A DNA stretch of 64,000 nt from Acidimicrobiales bacterium (GTDB taxonomy: Bacteria > Actinomycetota > Acidimicrobiia > Acidimicrobiales > MedAcidi-G1), in assembly GCA_014239855.1 (NCBI GenBank), contig JAAZXY010000002.1:90553-154552 (forward strand), read 5' to 3'. Under the pieces are notes generated by a model. That model was not told where the DNA came from. It did not search any database and saw nothing but the letters and a program-made list of their open reading frames with translations. Positions 27,469-35,837 of the stretch are shown in pieces (within the stretch, counting starts at the first letter, position 1; each line of letters starts with the position of its first letter). The position numbers and the translations under genes were made by a program.

Positions 27469-28365
27469 TCAGAACAGGCCCCTCAGAACCCGGCCGGTGG
27501 CCTCGACGACCTGCCGGGCCGCACCGGCGGTTCCGGCCTCGGCCAGCAGGTCACGGTTGAACACCTCCGGACAGACCACCGGATCGGCCCCGATCCCGTG
27601 GAGCAGATCCAGCAGGTGGCCGTGGTCGACCACGCCGGCACCGGGCAGCGGCCGGGCCGCCATGCACTCGGACATCGGGTCGTCCCACGGTTCGGCGCCC
27701 GCGTCACACACCTGGAGCACCGGAACGGCCCAGCCCGGCATCGACGCCAGCGTCTCGGCGTGCCTCCCGTGGGGCCCACCCGGTTGGCGGTGCCAGTGCC
27801 ACGAATCCAACAGCACGCCCACGTTGCGACGGCCGGTGGCCTGCAACAGCTCCCAACAGGTCGTGAGGTCGGGAATCCCCGTCCACGGGAGGAACTCCAC
27901 CACCACGGTCACCCCGGACTCGCCCGCCCGGTCGGCCACCGCGGCGAGATTGGCCACGGCGCGATCCATCGACCCGAGCTCGGGGCCGAGGCACACGGCA
28001 GCCAGGTTGGGCGCAGCGTGTGCTTCGGCGATGGCGATCGACGGCTCGGCATCGGCCACCGCCTCGGCCGGGGTGGCGGCGTCGACCCAGCCGTAGATGG
28101 CCTCCACGCATCCCACGGTCAGACCGGCATCAGCGAACCTGGATCGGATGTCGTCGGCGGACATGCCTCCCGTCGGGCCTCCGCCGTTCAGGACCATCTC
28201 GTGCAGCGTCCACCACGAGAGGCCCACCGCTCCGACTCCGACGAGGGCGTCGACGCACTCCTCGAACGCGGCCCGGTCGATGCTGAACGGGTCGGCCAGC
28301 AGGGTGGACAGACAGGGCTGGAGGCCGCGGCCCCCGATCCGGTGTGGCGTGGTTCCGGAGGTCAT
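27469..28365 (-). CDS. Sugar phosphate isomerase/epimerase-like TIM-barrel protein
   Basis: The 298-residue protein resembles the AP-endonuclease-2/xylose-isomerase-like family (IolE/IolI type). Likely metal residues lie in TVVVEFLPWTGIPD (Glu), VLLDSWHWHRQPGG (Asp and His) and VCPEVFNRDL (Glu). The start ATG overlaps the TetR stop (ATGA), so the pair is one transcriptional unit. It is divergent from the UGSC selenoprotein operon and probably under the same regulator. The substrate is not known; this family also covers epimerases and dehydratases. Confidence 0.82.
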   Translation of the reverse strand: MTSGTTPHRIGGRGLQPCLSTLLADPFSIDRAAFEECVDALVGVGAVGLSWWTLHEMVLNGGGPTGGMSADDIRSRFADAGLTVGCVEAIYGWVDAATPAEAVADAEPSIAIAEAHAAPNLAAVCLGPELGSMDRAVANLAAVADRAGESGVTVVVEFLPWTGIPDLTTCWELLQATGRRNVGVLLDSWHWHRQPGGPHGRHAETLASMPGWAVPVLQVCDAGAEPWDDPMSECMAARPLPGAGVVDHGHLLDLLHGIGADPVVCPEVFNRDLLAEAGTAGAARQVVEATGRVLRGLF

Positions 28366-28958
28366 CGGTCCTTTTCCATTCGGTCCTGTTCCAGTCGGTC
28401 GAGTGGCAGCCGGTCGACGAGCGCGGCGACCACGTGGTCGACGGTGGTCGACGGGTCGGGAGACCGGGTGAGGCGTCCGTCCCGGACGAGGGCGGTGAAG
28501 CCCACGGTGAGGGCCAGTTGCAACCGGATCCAGTGCACCCGCTGGTCGTCGTCCAGACCCAGCGAGGCGAGCACCGTCTGGAGCGGTCGCCCGGCCCGCT
28601 CGACCGCCGTGATCAGGTCGGGGTCGTCACCCGGTGGATGCAGTGAGGCCTCGGATCGACCCGGGTACCGGAGGGCGTATGCCAGGTGGGCCCGGACAAT
28701 GGCCTCCACCGCGTCACGACCCGACCGTCCGACGGCGGCCACCGTGACCACCTCGGCCACCTCTCCGAGGGTCCGGAGGGCCAGAAGACGACGAAGGCCC
28801 TCCACCCCGTCCACATGGGCGTACAACGACTGGCTGCGGATGCCGAGGCGGCCGGCCACCGTCCCCGGTCGGACGGCGTCCACCCGCCCGACCTCGTCGA
28901 GAACGTGCAGGGCGGCCTCGGCCACCTGTTCGGAGGTCACCCCCCGTCGTGCTGCCAT
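28362..28958 (-). CDS. TetR-family transcriptional regulator
   Basis: The 198-residue protein has an N-terminal HTH (VAEAALHVLDEVGRV..., then VAGRLGIRSQSLYAHVDGVEGLRRLLA) typical of TetR repressors. The C-terminal ligand domain shows the WHG-type segment at RVHWIRLQLALTVGFTALV. It is transcribed away from the operon at 29017, with 58 bases between the start codons, and a perfect TGTCTA-N7-TAGACA palindrome covers the start codon of that operon. It therefore probably represses both directions. The ligand is unknown. Confidence 0.88.
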   Translation of the reverse strand: MAARRGVTSEQVAEAALHVLDEVGRVDAVRPGTVAGRLGIRSQSLYAHVDGVEGLRRLLALRTLGEVAEVVTVAAVGRSGRDAVEAIVRAHLAYALRYPGRSEASLHPPGDDPDLITAVERAGRPLQTVLASLGLDDDQRVHWIRLQLALTVGFTALVRDGRLTRSPDPSTTVDHVVAALVDRLPLDRLEQDRMEKDR

Positions 28959-29010
28959 GACCGTCGATTCAATCGGGCCTTGCGCTCTCAGTCAACACTC
29001 GACAGACTTG

Positions 29011-29029
29011 TGTCTAATGATTGTAGACA
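29011..29029. promoter_or_regulatory. Palindrome over the start codon of the UGSC operon, candidate TetR operator
   Basis: TGTCTA (29011-29016) and TAGACA (29024-29029) are exact inverted repeats around ATGATTG, which holds the start codon at 29017. Binding here by the divergent TetR protein would block the operon. I see no ribosome site before the ATG, so the operon mRNA may be leaderless or use an adjacent start. Confidence 0.55.
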
Positions 29030-30084
29030 TACCAGCAGACGCCGACCTGGTGGCCGAGATGGCCGCCCACGGTTGGGGCGACGGCCTCCCGCTGGTGGCC
29101 CCCACCCCGGAGCGGGTCGAGGCCATGCTGGCCGGGAGCCCCCACGCCGACCCCGACGAGGTCATCGCCGTCCTGCCTCCCCGCTTCGGCGAGGCCACCC
29201 GACAGATCCTGGCCGTCAATGCCGTGATGGCCGGCTGTCTCCCGGTGCACCTCCCCGTGCTGGAGGCCGCCGTCCGGGCCCTGGCCCGCCCCGAGCTGAA
29301 CCTGCGAGGGGTGAACGCCACCACCCACTGCGTGGCTCCGCTGCTGGTCGTCCACGGCGAGGTGGCCCGCACCGGCGGCTACCACGGTGGCCTCGGTGCC
29401 TTCGGCCCCGGCAACCGGGCCAACGCCACGACCGGTCGGGCCCTCCGACTGGTCCTGTTGCATGTGGCCGGCGCCACCATTGGTGACGGCGATGCCTCGA
29501 CCCAGGGCGGGCCGGCCAAGTACGGCTACTGCGTGGCCGAGAACGCCGAGGCCTCCCCGTGGCCCGCCTACCCGACCACCGTCGGTGTGGACGCCCCCTC
29601 GGCGGTGACCGTGCACTGCGGTGAGGCGCCCCACAACGTCCACGACATGGAGTCCGACGACCCGGCCCGGATCCTCGACAAGGTCGCTTCGGCCATGGCC
29701 ACCACGGCCCAGAACAACGCCTGCATCAGTCAGGGCGAGTACCTGGTGGCCCTGTGCCCCGAGCACGCCGCCACCTGCGCCGAGGCCGGTTGGTCGCGCC
29801 GCGACGTGGCGTCGTACCTCTTCCAGAAGGCCCGCCTTCCGGCTGCCGAGCTGAAGCGGGCCTTCGCCCTGCGGGCCTGGGAACCGTGGATGGAACGGCT
29901 AGGCGACGACGATCCGGCGCCCATGACCGCCCACCCGGACAACATCCGGATCCTCGTGGTGGGCGGTGCCGGAAAGCACAGCTCGGTGATCCCCAGCTGG
30001 GGGATGACCCGCAGCGTCACGGTGCCCGTGACCCTGTCCGTGAATCCTGAGGACGAGCCCAAGGGGGGCGAACCCGCATGTTGA
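29017..30084 (+). CDS. Conserved GDGLP-type protein of the UGSC selenoprotein operon
   Basis: The 355-residue protein opens with a WGDGLPLVAPT segment. Conserved-looking stretches follow (NAVMAGCLPVHLPV, a TTHCVAPLLVVHG segment, then GPGNRANATTGRALRLVLLH, GPAKYGYCVAEN and VHCGEAPHNVHD). Many invariant-type Gly, Asn, Cys and His residues suggest an enzyme. There is no signal peptide or membrane segment. It overlaps the selenoprotein gene by seven bases, so the two are translated together and likely form a complex or a pathway. I recall similar proteins beside UGSC-family selenoproteins in other bacteria, but I cannot name a reaction. Confidence 0.75.
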   Translation: MIVDIPADADLVAEMAAHGWGDGLPLVAPTPERVEAMLAGSPHADPDEVIAVLPPRFGEATRQILAVNAVMAGCLPVHLPVLEAAVRALARPELNLRGVNATTHCVAPLLVVHGEVARTGGYHGGLGAFGPGNRANATTGRALRLVLLHVAGATIGDGDASTQGGPAKYGYCVAENAEASPWPAYPTTVGVDAPSAVTVHCGEAPHNVHDMESDDPARILDKVASAMATTAQNNACISQGEYLVALCPEHAATCAEAGWSRRDVASYLFQKARLPAAELKRAFALRAWEPWMERLGDDDPAPMTAHPDNIRILVVGGAGKHSSVIPSWGMTRSVTVPVTLSVNPEDEPKGGEPAC

Positions 30085-30611
30085 TCCACCGTCCCGACGG
30101 TGCCGTGGCCACGCCTCCGGCGTTACTCGCCCCGTCACCGACCGTCCTGTCCGGCAGGCGCATCGGCCTTCTCGACAACCGCAAGCCCAACGCCGACGTG
30201 TTGCTGGAGCATCTGGCCGAACGACTGGTGGAACGCACCGGCGCCACCGTGGTCCGGACCGAGACCAAGAACGCCGCCATCCCGTGTGACGATCAGGTCC
30301 TGGGCCTGCTGGCCGAAGAGGTCGACGTGATCCTCACCGGAACCGCCGATTGAGGAAGTTGCACGTCGTGGAGTGTCCACGACACCGTGAAGCTCGAAGC
30401 GGCCGGACGGCCCACCGTGCTGGTGGCCACCGGTGCCCTGCGGGAACTGGCCGACCAGACGGCCCACGATCTCGGGTTGGATGACCTCCGGGTCGTCTCG
30501 GTGGCCCACCCGATCGGGGGCGTGGACCCCGATGAGATCCGACGCCGGGCCGACGCCGTGGTCGACGAGGTCCTGGGGCTGTTGACCGGAACCACCGGAG
30601 GGAACTCATGA
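30078..30611 (+). CDS. UGSC-family selenoprotein (in-frame TGA = selenocysteine 92)
   Basis: The reading frame is open from ATG 30078 to a TGA at 30351-30353, then continues in the same frame to a TGA stop at 30609-30611. Both halves look like one protein of 177 residues. The internal TGA is in D-U-G-S-C-T, giving the motif U-G-S-C (Sec92, Cys95) for which the UGSC family is named; another cysteine is at residue 70. The UxxC pair resembles redox motifs. A SECIS-type hairpin follows the TGA by 11 bases. selA and selB lie 26-28 kb away. The C-terminal half has the strands TVLVATGAL and VVSVAHPIGG. Its substrate is unknown. Confidence 0.92.
30365..30383 (+). promoter_or_regulatory. Bacterial SECIS hairpin of the UGSC selenoprotein mRNA
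   Basis: GTCGTGGA (30365-30372) pairs perfectly with TCCACGAC (30376-30383) around a GTG loop. The loop's first base is G and lies 20 bases after the UGA codon, within the spacing expected for bacterial SECIS elements, whose minimal form is a small apical stem-loop with a G at the loop start. It is inside the coding region, as in E. coli fdhF. Confidence 0.85.
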
Positions 30612-31453
30612 CCATCACCATCGACCACACCGGCCGTCGGGCGCTGGTCACCGGGGCGGGAGCCGGCATCGGCCGGGAGATCGCCCGTTGGCTGGCCCGG
30701 GCCGGCGCCACGGTGGCCGTCAACGACCTGGTGTCCGAGCGGGCCGAGGCCACCACCCGGGAGATCAACGCCGAGACCGGTCCGGGTGCGGGAACCGCCA
30801 TTGCCGTGCCCGCCGACTGCCGGGACGACGCGGCCGTCGACGCCATGGTGGCCACCACCGTCGAACGCCTGGGAGGCCTGGACCTGGCCGTCAACAACGT
30901 CGGCATGCTGCCCGCGGGACGCCGCCCCCAGCCCTTCGTGGCCAATCGGGGCGAGGACTGGCGCGACATCGTCGACCAGAACCTGATCGTGGCCGCCCTC
31001 TGCGCCCGGGCCGAGGCCGAGGCGATGCTCAGGGCCGGTACCGGCGGTTCGATCCTGTTCGTGACATCGGGGGAGACGACCCGTCCGGCTCCCTACAACG
31101 CCGTCTACGCGGCGGCCAAGGCCGCGGTCAACCATCTCGTGACCACGATGGCTGTCGAGCTGGGTCCCGAGGGGATCCGGGTCAACGCCATGGCGCCGGG
31201 CACCACGCTGACCGAGACGGTGGCCGCCGCCTTCACCGAGGAACGGGTCGCCGCGTTGGTGGCCTCCACGCCGCTTCGCCGCATGGTCGACCATGACGAG
31301 TTGGCCCGCCTGGCCGTGTTCCTGACCAGTGACCTGGCCCGGTGCATCACCGGCCAGTTCATCCTGGCCGACGCCGGGGCGTTCCTGTCCCGGAGCCGGC
31401 CAGCCAATGACGAGGGCCTGGTCAGCCCTCTCAGCGGGTCAAACGCCCGCTGA
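30608..31453 (+). CDS. Short-chain dehydrogenase/reductase
   Basis: The 281-residue SDR has the cofactor motif TGAGAGIG at residues 15-22, NNVG at about 96-99 (a variant of NNAG), and the catalytic Ser154, Tyr167 and Lys171 (YAAAK). An ATGA overlap couples it to the selenoprotein gene. Asp40 after the second strand (VAVND) suggests NAD(H) rather than NADP(H). The C-terminal 25 residues form a polar tail. In this operon it could supply or reduce a carbonyl intermediate, but the substrate is not evident. Confidence 0.88.
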   Translation: MTITIDHTGRRALVTGAGAGIGREIARWLARAGATVAVNDLVSERAEATTREINAETGPGAGTAIAVPADCRDDAAVDAMVATTVERLGGLDLAVNNVGMLPAGRRPQPFVANRGEDWRDIVDQNLIVAALCARAEAEAMLRAGTGGSILFVTSGETTRPAPYNAVYAAAKAAVNHLVTTMAVELGPEGIRVNAMAPGTTLTETVAAAFTEERVAALVASTPLRRMVDHDELARLAVFLTSDLARCITGQFILADAGAFLSRSRPANDEGLVSPLSGSNAR

Positions 31454-31463
31454 CACCAGCCGA

Positions 31464-32363
31464 TCAGAGCCCCATCTGGTGGTGGGGCGGCAGGTCGAGC
31501 GCACCGATGGCGTCGGCCCGTCGGTGCAACAGATCAACCGTGTCGTCGAGATCCCGGGCGATCACGTACTGACGGTTCGCCACACGGTCCACGACCCAGC
31601 GGCCCATCTCATCCAGATCGGCCACCTTGACATCCCGGCCGCCCTTCTCCAGCAGCCCCTTCATCTCGTCAAAGGTCATCGACACACGCCCGGTGCCACC
31701 CCGGATCCGCTCCAGTTCGGTCGGGCGGTTCCGCTGCGAGGTGAACAGGCCGGTGTCCATCAGGCCTCCGGACGGGTAGAAGACCGACGCCCCGACCTGA
31801 TCGGAGTCCTCGGCCAGTTGATGGGCCAGCGCCTCGGTGAGACAGCTCACCGCGGCCTTGGACGAGGCGTACACGCCGGCGTTGGGTACCGGGGCGAAGC
31901 CGCCGTCGCCCGACGACGTGTTGACCACGTGGCCCGGTTCGCCTGACTCCAGCATCCGGCCCACGAACGACATGATCCCGTTGGCCACGCCGAACACGTT
32001 CACCGAGTAGCACCAACGCCAGTCGTTGGGCTCGTGGGTCCACATCCGTCCGCCACCACCCGAACCGACCCCGGCGTTGTTGAACAACAGGTTGCAGCGA
32101 CCATGGGTGGCGAACACCTGGTCGGCCAACGCATCGGTCGACGAGTCGTCGATCACGTCGGTCACCACGCCGCTGACCCGGCCCGGGTGGCTGGCCGACA
32201 GGGCGGCCACCGTGGTGTCCAGGACGTCCTGTTCGATGTCGGCCACCATCACGGTGGCGCCGGCCTCCAACAGCGCCCGCACGATGCCCCGACCGATCCC
32301 GCTGGCCCCACCGGTGACCACGGCGACCGACCCGGCTACCTCGATGGGAGCCATGTCGCTCAT
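31464..32363 (-). CDS. Short-chain dehydrogenase/reductase
   Basis: The 299-residue SDR shows TGGASGIG at residues 17-24, Asp41 after the second strand (VMVAD, favouring NAD), NNAG at 95-98, Ser150/151 and the YASSK motif (Tyr165, Lys169). The start at 32363 overlaps the stop of the amidohydrolase gene by four bases. It is convergent with the selenoprotein operon's SDR with ten bases between, so the two SDR genes are in different operons. The C-terminus, after the fold, includes a histidine-rich DLPPHHQMGL end. Confidence 0.87.
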   Translation of the reverse strand: MSDMAPIEVAGSVAVVTGGASGIGRGIVRALLEAGATVMVADIEQDVLDTTVAALSASHPGRVSGVVTDVIDDSSTDALADQVFATHGRCNLLFNNAGVGSGGGGRMWTHEPNDWRWCYSVNVFGVANGIMSFVGRMLESGEPGHVVNTSSGDGGFAPVPNAGVYASSKAAVSCLTEALAHQLAEDSDQVGASVFYPSGGLMDTGLFTSQRNRPTELERIRGGTGRVSMTFDEMKGLLEKGGRDVKVADLDEMGRWVVDRVANRQYVIARDLDDTVDLLHRRADAIGALDLPPHHQMGL

Positions 32364-33682
32364 GCCGCGGCCTGCGTCTGGTTCTGGGGCGCCATCCCGG
32401 GGCAGCCCTTGGCCGTGTCGGGAATCTCGGCGTAGTTGATTCCTGAGGCCACGTGGACCTTGGTCGGGCAGTGTTCGTCGGCCAGGGCCTGCAACGCCGC
32501 AACGTCGAACTTGTAGAGCTTCGCCGCGTTGGTGGTCAGCACCTGCGTGGCCTCGTCGGCGGTCATCTCGCCGAAGGTCAACCGCAGATGCTCGTCGGTG
32601 TTGGGGTGGGACCCCTCGATGTGGGGGTAGTCCGATCCCCACATGACCTTGTCGACGCCGATCTCGCGCACCACGGCAGCCTCGGTGGGCCGCAGGAAAC
32701 TGGCCCCCACGTGGCACTGGCGCTGCCAGTACTCCGACGGGGTGAGTGACATACCGGCAACCGCCGCACCGCCGAAGATGGCCTCCGAGCCGTACTTGGA
32801 GGTCTTCATCCGGTCGTAGAAGTCGTCGAGGCGGGCCAGCGTGTCGGGCACCCAGGCCGTGCCGGTCTCGGTGTTCACCCACTGCAGGTCGGGATGACGC
32901 TCGAACACCCCCGAGAACATGAGGTGCCAGAGGGCCCGCTGGCTCCACCAGGTGACCTCCAGCATGAACATGGCCAACGAGGCGGGGAAGTGGTTGCCGA
33001 AGTTGGGGGTGGCCCCACCAGAGTGGTGGTTCAACGGCATGTCACAGGCCTCGGCGGCCGCCCAGATGGGTCGGTAGGCCTTGGCGTACAGCGGCTCGAA
33101 CGGCGAGTCGGGTGGCGTGCCGGGCACGAGAATCCCACCCCGCAGCCCGTTGGCGGCCGCCCACTCGATCTCGGCCACCGACCCCTCGACGTCGCCCAGG
33201 AAGATCTGGGCGATGCCGGCCCGACGCTCCGGGGCCTCGGCCACGAAGTCCAGCAGCCACCGGTTGTGGGCCTTCAGACCGGCCCAACGGTGGCCGTAGT
33301 TGTCGCTGTAGGCCGGAGCCTCGAACTGGGTGGCCGCTGCCGGAGCGAACGGCGGCTGGGTGTTGGGGAACAGCACGGCGGCCACCACCCCGTCGGCCTC
33401 CTGCTCACGCAGGCGCCGGTCGGAGTCGTAGTTCCGGTTTCCGTCGATGACCGGGTCACCGTCCACGCCGACGTTCAGCGGCGAACGCTCCGCGTCCTTG
33501 AAGGCCTCGGCGGTGCGCCGTTCGCCTTCCTCGATACCCCGGGCCCAATCATCGAAGTCGTCGTGGTACTTCTTCTCCAGGTAGTCCTTGTAGTCCCAGA
33601 GGGCGGCACCACAGTGGGTGTCTGCCGAGATGACCACGTGATGTTCAGAGGACGGGTGTTCGGATGTCGGGTTCGCGCTCAT
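32360..33682 (-). CDS. Amidohydrolase-2 family metal-dependent hydrolase
   Basis: The 440-residue TIM-barrel protein belongs to the amidohydrolase-2/ACMSD-like family, which includes decarboxylases and hydrolases acting on aromatic or ring-cleavage acids. Family markers are HVVISADTHCG near the N-terminus, PLNHHSGG, and the late MWGSDYPHIEGSHPNT segment containing the metal Asp. No signal peptide is present. It shares an operon with the SDR (four-base overlap) and follows a second amidohydrolase by 45 bases. The two amidohydrolases are paralogous in layout but clearly different in sequence. The substrate is unknown. Confidence 0.85.
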   Translation of the reverse strand: MSANPTSEHPSSEHHVVISADTHCGAALWDYKDYLEKKYHDDFDDWARGIEEGERRTAEAFKDAERSPLNVGVDGDPVIDGNRNYDSDRRLREQEADGVVAAVLFPNTQPPFAPAAATQFEAPAYSDNYGHRWAGLKAHNRWLLDFVAEAPERRAGIAQIFLGDVEGSVAEIEWAAANGLRGGILVPGTPPDSPFEPLYAKAYRPIWAAAEACDMPLNHHSGGATPNFGNHFPASLAMFMLEVTWWSQRALWHLMFSGVFERHPDLQWVNTETGTAWVPDTLARLDDFYDRMKTSKYGSEAIFGGAAVAGMSLTPSEYWQRQCHVGASFLRPTEAAVVREIGVDKVMWGSDYPHIEGSHPNTDEHLRLTFGEMTADEATQVLTTNAAKLYKFDVAALQALADEHCPTKVHVASGINYAEIPDTAKGCPGMAPQNQTQAAA

Positions 33683-33727
33683 CGGTTTCGCTTCCTTCTC
33701 TCAGATACCGGCGTTCAAATACAGGCT

Positions 33728-35008
33728 CTAGGCGTACTGCATCTCGCAGCCGTACTCGTCCAGCCACCAACGGGCCTTGCGGGTGGCGTCGGCGGGCGTA
33801 CGAACGTCCAACGCCTGACCCAGATCCGCAGGGGTGGGGCCGATCCGGTCGGCCACGACCTGCAGGCCCGCCTCATCCAGGCCGTAGCAGTCGACGGCGT
33901 TGAGCCCCAGCAGGCGCCGGGTGTCCTCGACCGTGGCGTCCTGGAAGTCGTTCTTCAGGCGGGCCCGGGTGTTGGGCCACGACCCCTCGGGGTGCGGGTA
34001 GTCGGTCCCCCACATGAGGGCGTCGATGCCGTTGACGTGCCGGCGACGAACCTCTTCGCGCGACATGGTCGAGGCGCCGATGAACACGTTGGTGCCGAAG
34101 TACTCCGACGGGAGGCGGGTGATCAGGCCCTTCATGCGCGAGCCCATCTTCTTGACCTTGAAGCTGGCTCCGAAGCTCACGTCGGCCTTCCAGAGCAGGT
34201 CGCCGACCCAGAACGACCCGCACTCCACCACGGCGTACCGCAGGTTGGGGAACTGGTCGAACTTGCCGGAGTACAGCAGCTGCCAGAGGATCCGGTGGGT
34301 CCAGAACGGCACCTCGGCCATGTACATGGCCACGTTCTCGCCGTAGGAGGCGAAGTCGGCCTCACCCGAGTGGGTGTGGACGACCAGACCGGCGTCGGCA
34401 CAAGCGGCCCAGAAGCGGTCGTAGTGGTCGGACCCGTAGGCCGGGAAGTCGTGCCACATGGTCGGCACCATGACGCCCCTGATGCCGGGCTTGCCGGCCA
34501 GGGCCTCGACCTCCTTGACGGCCAGATCCACGTCGTGGACGACGGGGATGAGCGCCACACCGGCACGCCTCACCGGATCGGTGGCGCAGAACTCCTCCAG
34601 CCAGCGGTTGTGGGCGCGGGCCCCGCCGAAGGCCTGCCGGGCGTCGGTGATCTGGCCGGCGGCCAGGCCGGCACCGAAGGGCGGCGACTCCTGCCCGGTG
34701 ACAGCGTCACCGTCGGCGAAGATGATCTCTCCGGCCACACCGTCGGCGTCCAGCACCGGGTCGCGCACCTCGGGGTCGTAGGCACCCTGCAGGCCCCACT
34801 CGTTGTCGCCCTCCCACTGCTCGATGAACTCGGCGTTCAGCTCCTCGGCGATCTGGCGGTGCTGGTGGCGTTCGGCCACGTACACGTCGAACTCCTCGTG
34901 CAGCGACGAGTCGAGGTACGGCCGGTACTCCTCGCACTGCAGACCGGCGTGGGTGTCCGACGAGACGACGATGTACGGCTCGCTCCCCGTGCTGACTTCG
35001 CGTTCCAT
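33728..35008 (-). CDS. Amidohydrolase-2 family metal-dependent hydrolase
   Basis: This 426-residue protein starts with VVSSDTHAGLQCEEY, has VVHTHSGEAD in the barrel core and the MWGTDYPHPEGSWPNT segment with the metal Asp. I chose the ATG at 35008 because a GGGGGAG site precedes it by eight bases and the family core begins within ten residues. It heads a three-gene operon (hydrolase, hydrolase, SDR) divergent from a TetR gene. Proteins of this branch often appear with SDRs and acyl-CoA enzymes in actinobacterial catabolic clusters; the substrate is not evident. Confidence 0.85.
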   Translation of the reverse strand: MEREVSTGSEPYIVVSSDTHAGLQCEEYRPYLDSSLHEEFDVYVAERHQHRQIAEELNAEFIEQWEGDNEWGLQGAYDPEVRDPVLDADGVAGEIIFADGDAVTGQESPPFGAGLAAGQITDARQAFGGARAHNRWLEEFCATDPVRRAGVALIPVVHDVDLAVKEVEALAGKPGIRGVMVPTMWHDFPAYGSDHYDRFWAACADAGLVVHTHSGEADFASYGENVAMYMAEVPFWTHRILWQLLYSGKFDQFPNLRYAVVECGSFWVGDLLWKADVSFGASFKVKKMGSRMKGLITRLPSEYFGTNVFIGASTMSREEVRRRHVNGIDALMWGTDYPHPEGSWPNTRARLKNDFQDATVEDTRRLLGLNAVDCYGLDEAGLQVVADRIGPTPADLGQALDVRTPADATRKARWWLDEYGCEMQYA

Positions 35009-35058
35009 CGTGTGCTCCCCCGGGTCCTGCCCGTGCCTGTCGACGACCATCCCTCTTG

Positions 35059-35089
35059 GACAGCGTCACATGATCTCTTGTACACTGTC
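35059..35089. promoter_or_regulatory. Imperfect palindrome between TetR and amidohydrolase operons, candidate operator
   Basis: GACAGCGT (35059-35066) and ACACTGTC (35082-35089) are inverted repeats with one mismatch, spaced 15 bases. A TACACT sequence that could serve as -10 for the TetR gene lies within it. Confidence 0.4.
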
Positions 35090-35135
35090 GCAGAGAACAG
35101 GCCCGATGGCAACCCGGGCACCCGACGGAGATCCC

Positions 35136-35837
35136 ATGTCCACCCAGTCACCCCACAACGAACGCCTCCCGGATTCCGGAAACGACGCCGGTCCGAGCCG
35201 ACGGGCCGGGCTGGATGCCGGCGAGATCCTCGACCGGGCCATCGCCCTGGTCGAGTCCGAAGGCGCGGATGCCCTGACCATGCGTCGCCTGGCCACCGAA
35301 CTGGGCGTGGCCACCACCTCGATCTACTGGCACGTCGGCAACCGGAACGACCTGGTCACCGCACTGGTCGGACGGCACGGCGAACGCCTGGCCCGCCAAC
35401 CCATCGAGGGCGACACGGCCCGCGACCGGGTGCAGGCCGTGGCCCGGATGATCTGGAGCAGCGCCGTGGACCACCGGGAGGTCACCCGCCTGGCCGCGGC
35501 GGCCGGCGCCTCGTCGCTGCACGCCCGCCAGTTGGAGCTGGCCATGGCCCGCGAACTCCAGGACGCCGGCGTGATCGGCACCGCGGCCCGCGACGCCATG
35601 CGGGCCATCACGGCCTGCGTGGGTGGGTTCATCGTGGCCACCCTCATCGACGACCTGGCGCCCTCGTCGCTGCGGAGGACATCGGTACTGGGGGGCGCCG
35701 AAGCCACCGACCTCGACCCGTCCACCCTGGAGGCACTGGCCCAACCGGCCGACCTTCCGACGCTGTTCGAATCCACCATGCGAGCCGTCGTGGACTCGGT
35801 CGTCCCCGCCGACCTCACGGCCCACGCCTACCTCTGA
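35136..35837 (+). CDS. TetR-family transcriptional regulator
   Basis: The 233-residue protein has a TetR HTH (ILDRAIALVESEGADALTMR, then LATELGVATTSIYWHVGNRNDLV) after a 25-residue polar N-terminus. The C-terminal domain is of the TetR_C type with long helices, including a segment starting ITACVGGFIVATLI. It starts at the ATG at 35136, preceded by CGGAG. It is divergent from the two-amidohydrolase/SDR operon and the 127-base gap contains an inverted repeat, so local regulation of that operon is the simplest reading. Confidence 0.88.
   Translation: MSTQSPHNERLPDSGNDAGPSRRAGLDAGEILDRAIALVESEGADALTMRRLATELGVATTSIYWHVGNRNDLVTALVGRHGERLARQPIEGDTARDRVQAVARMIWSSAVDHREVTRLAAAAGASSLHARQLELAMARELQDAGVIGTAARDAMRAITACVGGFIVATLIDDLAPSSLRRTSVLGGAEATDLDPSTLEALAQPADLPTLFESTMRAVVDSVVPADLTAHAYL

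Noticed and set aside
27004..29016. N-terminal extension of the 29017 gene across the TIM-barrel and TetR genes
   Set aside because: The upstream part is antisense to well-supported genes and has no recognisable domain; the true start is the ATG at 29017.
30351..30353. Split or frameshifted pseudogene at the internal TGA
   Set aside because: No frame change is needed, the UGSC motif is exact, a SECIS hairpin follows and selA/selB are present, so a selenocysteine codon is the better reading.
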